The notes beneath the pieces are model-generated. The model worked only from the letters and a program-made list of their open reading frames with translations. It had not been told where the DNA came from and made no database searches. Shown in pieces: positions 61,743 through 64,000 of a stretch of DNA of 64,000 nt. Source of the stretch: Zerene cesonia. Its lineage: Eukaryota > Arthropoda > Insecta > Lepidoptera > Pieridae. Each line of letters starts with the position of its first letter. Within the stretch, counting starts at the first letter, position 1. The stretch covers positions 1,674,001-1,738,000 of the forward strand of contig NC_052110.1 of NCBI RefSeq assembly GCF_012273895.1. Direction: 5' to 3'. The translations under genes were made by a program, and so were the position numbers.

Positions 61743-62537
61743 ATTTTTATTATTAAAACAATGATAACAATAAGCCATCGGTAATATACATAAGTACTAA
61801 TTACATTAGACGTCAGCTATCGACTGATATTTTGAATTCTATACATTTCGAAAATTACGTCCGATATTGGCGATCACGTATACAAGTGTACTATATTATA
61901 TTTAAAAATAAAAAAAGGTGTGTGTGATTCACATACGATAGAAGTGAAACTTCAATAAATTGACAAAAGAATGGGGTGAATATATATAAAATATAAAATA
62001 GTATGTATATTTCTGTCTCATTCTTAGCCGGCTTAATTCTACACATTTTTGTATTTGTGTCTCTTACCTGTCGTTTTTTCCGTTGCATCAGGTTTGAAAT
62101 CACAACGATTCTAAAGAAGTTTCACTTCAAAAATATTTATTCAAAACACTTGTATTGTAAAATTCTCATACACAAAATAAATTGTTAAAGATGCACCGTA
62201 ACCTATCTTAACTATTATTTTCATTATTCTAAAGTGGAATAACGTATGACATAAATCATGTAAATATATCATGTTAAATTGGAAACTACGTACGGTACTC
62301 AGACCCTAATCAAACTGGTGTAAAATCTGAAAAATTCATGAGAATACTGATGGTGAATATGCCATTGACACCGCGACACACAGTCGTGTAAAATGAAGAA
62401 CATAAAATGGAAATATCTTCACACACGGGTAACTTCTTTAAATATTTTTAAATAAAATAATAGTATTTGTTCTAAGTTGTTCAAATACATACTCACGTGG
62501 TCTTTTCGAAGTGATACTTTTTCGCTCTGGATACGTA
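61743..62537. other. Upstream of the Gr array, no gene seen
   Basis: AT-rich. A box like the G5 distal box occurs at 61791-61809. No further Gr exon was found to the right of G7. Confidence 0.5.
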
Positions 62538-62869
62538 NNNNNNNNNNNNNNNNNNNNNNNNNNNNNNNNNNNNNNNNNNNNNNNNNNNNNNNNNNNNNNN
62601 NNNNNNNNNNNNNNNNNNNNNNNNNNNNNNNNNNNNNNNNNNNNNNNNNNNNNNNNNNNNNNNNNNNNNNNNNNNNNNNNNNNNNNNNNNNNNNNNNNNN
62701 NNNNNNNNNNNNNNNNNNNNNNNNNNNNNNNNNNNNNNNNNNNNNNNNNNNNNNNNNNNNNNNNNNNNNNNNNNNNNNNNNNNNNNNNNNNNNNNNNNNN
62801 NNNNNNNNNNNNNNNNNNNNNNNNNNNNNNNNNNNNNNNNNNNNNNNNNNNNNNNNNNNNNNNNNNNNN
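62538..62869. other. Assembly gap, 332 N
   Basis: A gap with an apparently estimated size, unlike the other three. Flanking frames do not open with ATG, so no gene is called across it. Confidence 0.98.
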
Positions 62870-64000
62870 TGCTTTTCTATGCAAATTGCTACGACTACAA
62901 TGCCAGTAAGGCGCTTGATTTTTTTCTTTATCACCACAAAACACACATCGTTTCACAAATTATTTATAAAAACGTGAACGTTCGGTTCTCTGTCGGTTTT
63001 TATACATGCATGACTAAATTCCTCCGATGCTGATATTGCTGAACCGATCGTACATGATAAAACTATGTCAGGACGTTTCAAAAGTGTTTCTATATGAAGT
63101 CCAAATGAATAAATAAATGTTTGAGTTTGAGTTTGATGTTTTACAAGCGTGTAGGTTGCGAAGCGCTTCCCGTAGCACCATTAAAACACGCAGGATCAGT
63201 TGAATCTTGCCATTCGCCGGGATTTTATAACTTGAATACATAATTTATGACCGGAGCCAGCGCGCTGAGGACGGAACTAGTGCCTTCATAACCCTTACGG
63301 TGCTATCCGGGAATAAAAGATGGCGCTGCTCGACTGAGTTATTTGAATTAGGGCTTAACTTTATTCCGCTGGTAGTCTTTGCTGGCTGCATTCTTATGTA
63401 AATCTTTTGGCATACGTTAATAATTTTGTGTCTAATAGTGGTAGTTCTACGGTATTGCTGGAAATAAAATGATTTTCTTAAATTTTTAACTGGTTTACTT
63501 CGTATTTTTCAGGGCTAAGAGGTCTAGTTGCAATTTGGGTGTTAATATGCTTGAATATTTTATTTGTTTATTTCGTTTTTGAACAGAATACTTATTAGAA
63601 AAGTGAAATTTTTCATTTTATTTCATATACATGTGGGGGGAAAATGTTGCTGTGTATATAAAAATACCCTCTTTACATAAACATCGGAACAGTGATACGA
63701 TTTTTTATTGTCACTCAAAAATACATTAAAAACGCAATTTACATGACATACACGAAAACAAATTAAGTCATCGCTCGCAAATTGTGAATAATGCGACACC
63801 GTGACAAGCCAAGCGAAAATGTATGAAACAATATGAATTATTCATACTCAGCTTTTCAATAGCTGCGGAACCAGTTTAGGAAGACCCGTGGAAAAGTATG
63901 TTCTTCTTTCAATCAACTCATTTAAGCTTTGAGCTGAAATTATAGTCAATTTGATGCCTCTCATGTATTATAAAAGGTATTTTTTTTATTATGAATATAG
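62870..64000. other. Right end of the window, no gene seen
   Basis: Low ORF content. A GC-richer patch at 63150-63330 has no identifiable identity. Confidence 0.5.

Noticed and set aside
62438..62956. Frame reading KRCVFCGDKEKNQ beside gap 4, considered as a zinc-finger-like exon
   Set aside because: No ATG opens it, the competing frames are equally plausible, and the cysteine spacing does not complete a known finger before the gap.
1..64000. CRISPR arrays, operons, ribosome binding sites, prophage
   Set aside because: The window is eukaryotic with spliced genes; no such structures are present.

Overview
The window is eukaryotic, AT-rich and intron-bearing. It is almost certainly from a moth or butterfly (Lepidoptera). 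The evidence is a family of short non-autonomous Helitron-like repeats with TC...CTAG termini, a tRNA-derived SINE ending in a GAT tail, another SINE resembling the family I remember as Metulj from Heliconius, and a tandem array of insect gustatory-receptor-like (Gr) genes. I cannot fix the species. Four N runs break the sequence: three of exactly 1000 and one of 332.

Positions 1 to about 40,500 contain no gene I can support. They hold dispersed repeats, a few microsatellites, one 64-bp tandem duplication, and a reverse-transcriptase fragment that runs into the first gap (minus strand, ending YAD at the N boundary). Between the repeats are islands richer in CpG and in palindromic sites. They look more like conserved regulatory DNA of a gene desert or a very large intron than like decayed transposons, but this is inference.

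Positions 40,606 to 61,672 carry seven complete Gr-like genes, all on the minus strand. I call them G1 (leftmost) to G7 (rightmost); these are local labels only. All share one architecture: exon 1 of 648-705 nt encoding four membrane segments; exon 2 of 78 nt (81 in G1); exon 3 of exactly 148 nt; exon 4 of exactly 164 nt. Introns 1 and 2 are phase 0 and intron 3 is phase 1, and every junction is GT-AG. Proteins are 345-364 aa with seven hydrophobic segments. All seven end in TYhhhhhSF or a close variant, where the Gr signature is normally TYhhhhhQF. Exon and protein coordinates are my own splicing of the sequence.

Between G3 and G4 lies the debris of an eighth gene (an exon 1 start at 49,295-49,387 and an exon 3 scrap near 48,740). 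The two end genes, G1 and G7, are the most divergent and the central ones the most alike. Exon 4 of G3 and G4 shares a 95-nt identical block that runs across the splice acceptor, which suggests gene conversion. Short conserved boxes recur upstream of several start codons. Introns longer than a few hundred bases mostly hold Helitron, SINE or other repeat insertions; G1 intron 2 holds a perfect 51-bp inverted repeat.

The genes probably encode chemoreceptor subunits (bitter or contact taste) in sensory neuron membranes. Nothing in the sequence tells the ligand. Positions 61,700-64,000 show no supportable gene.
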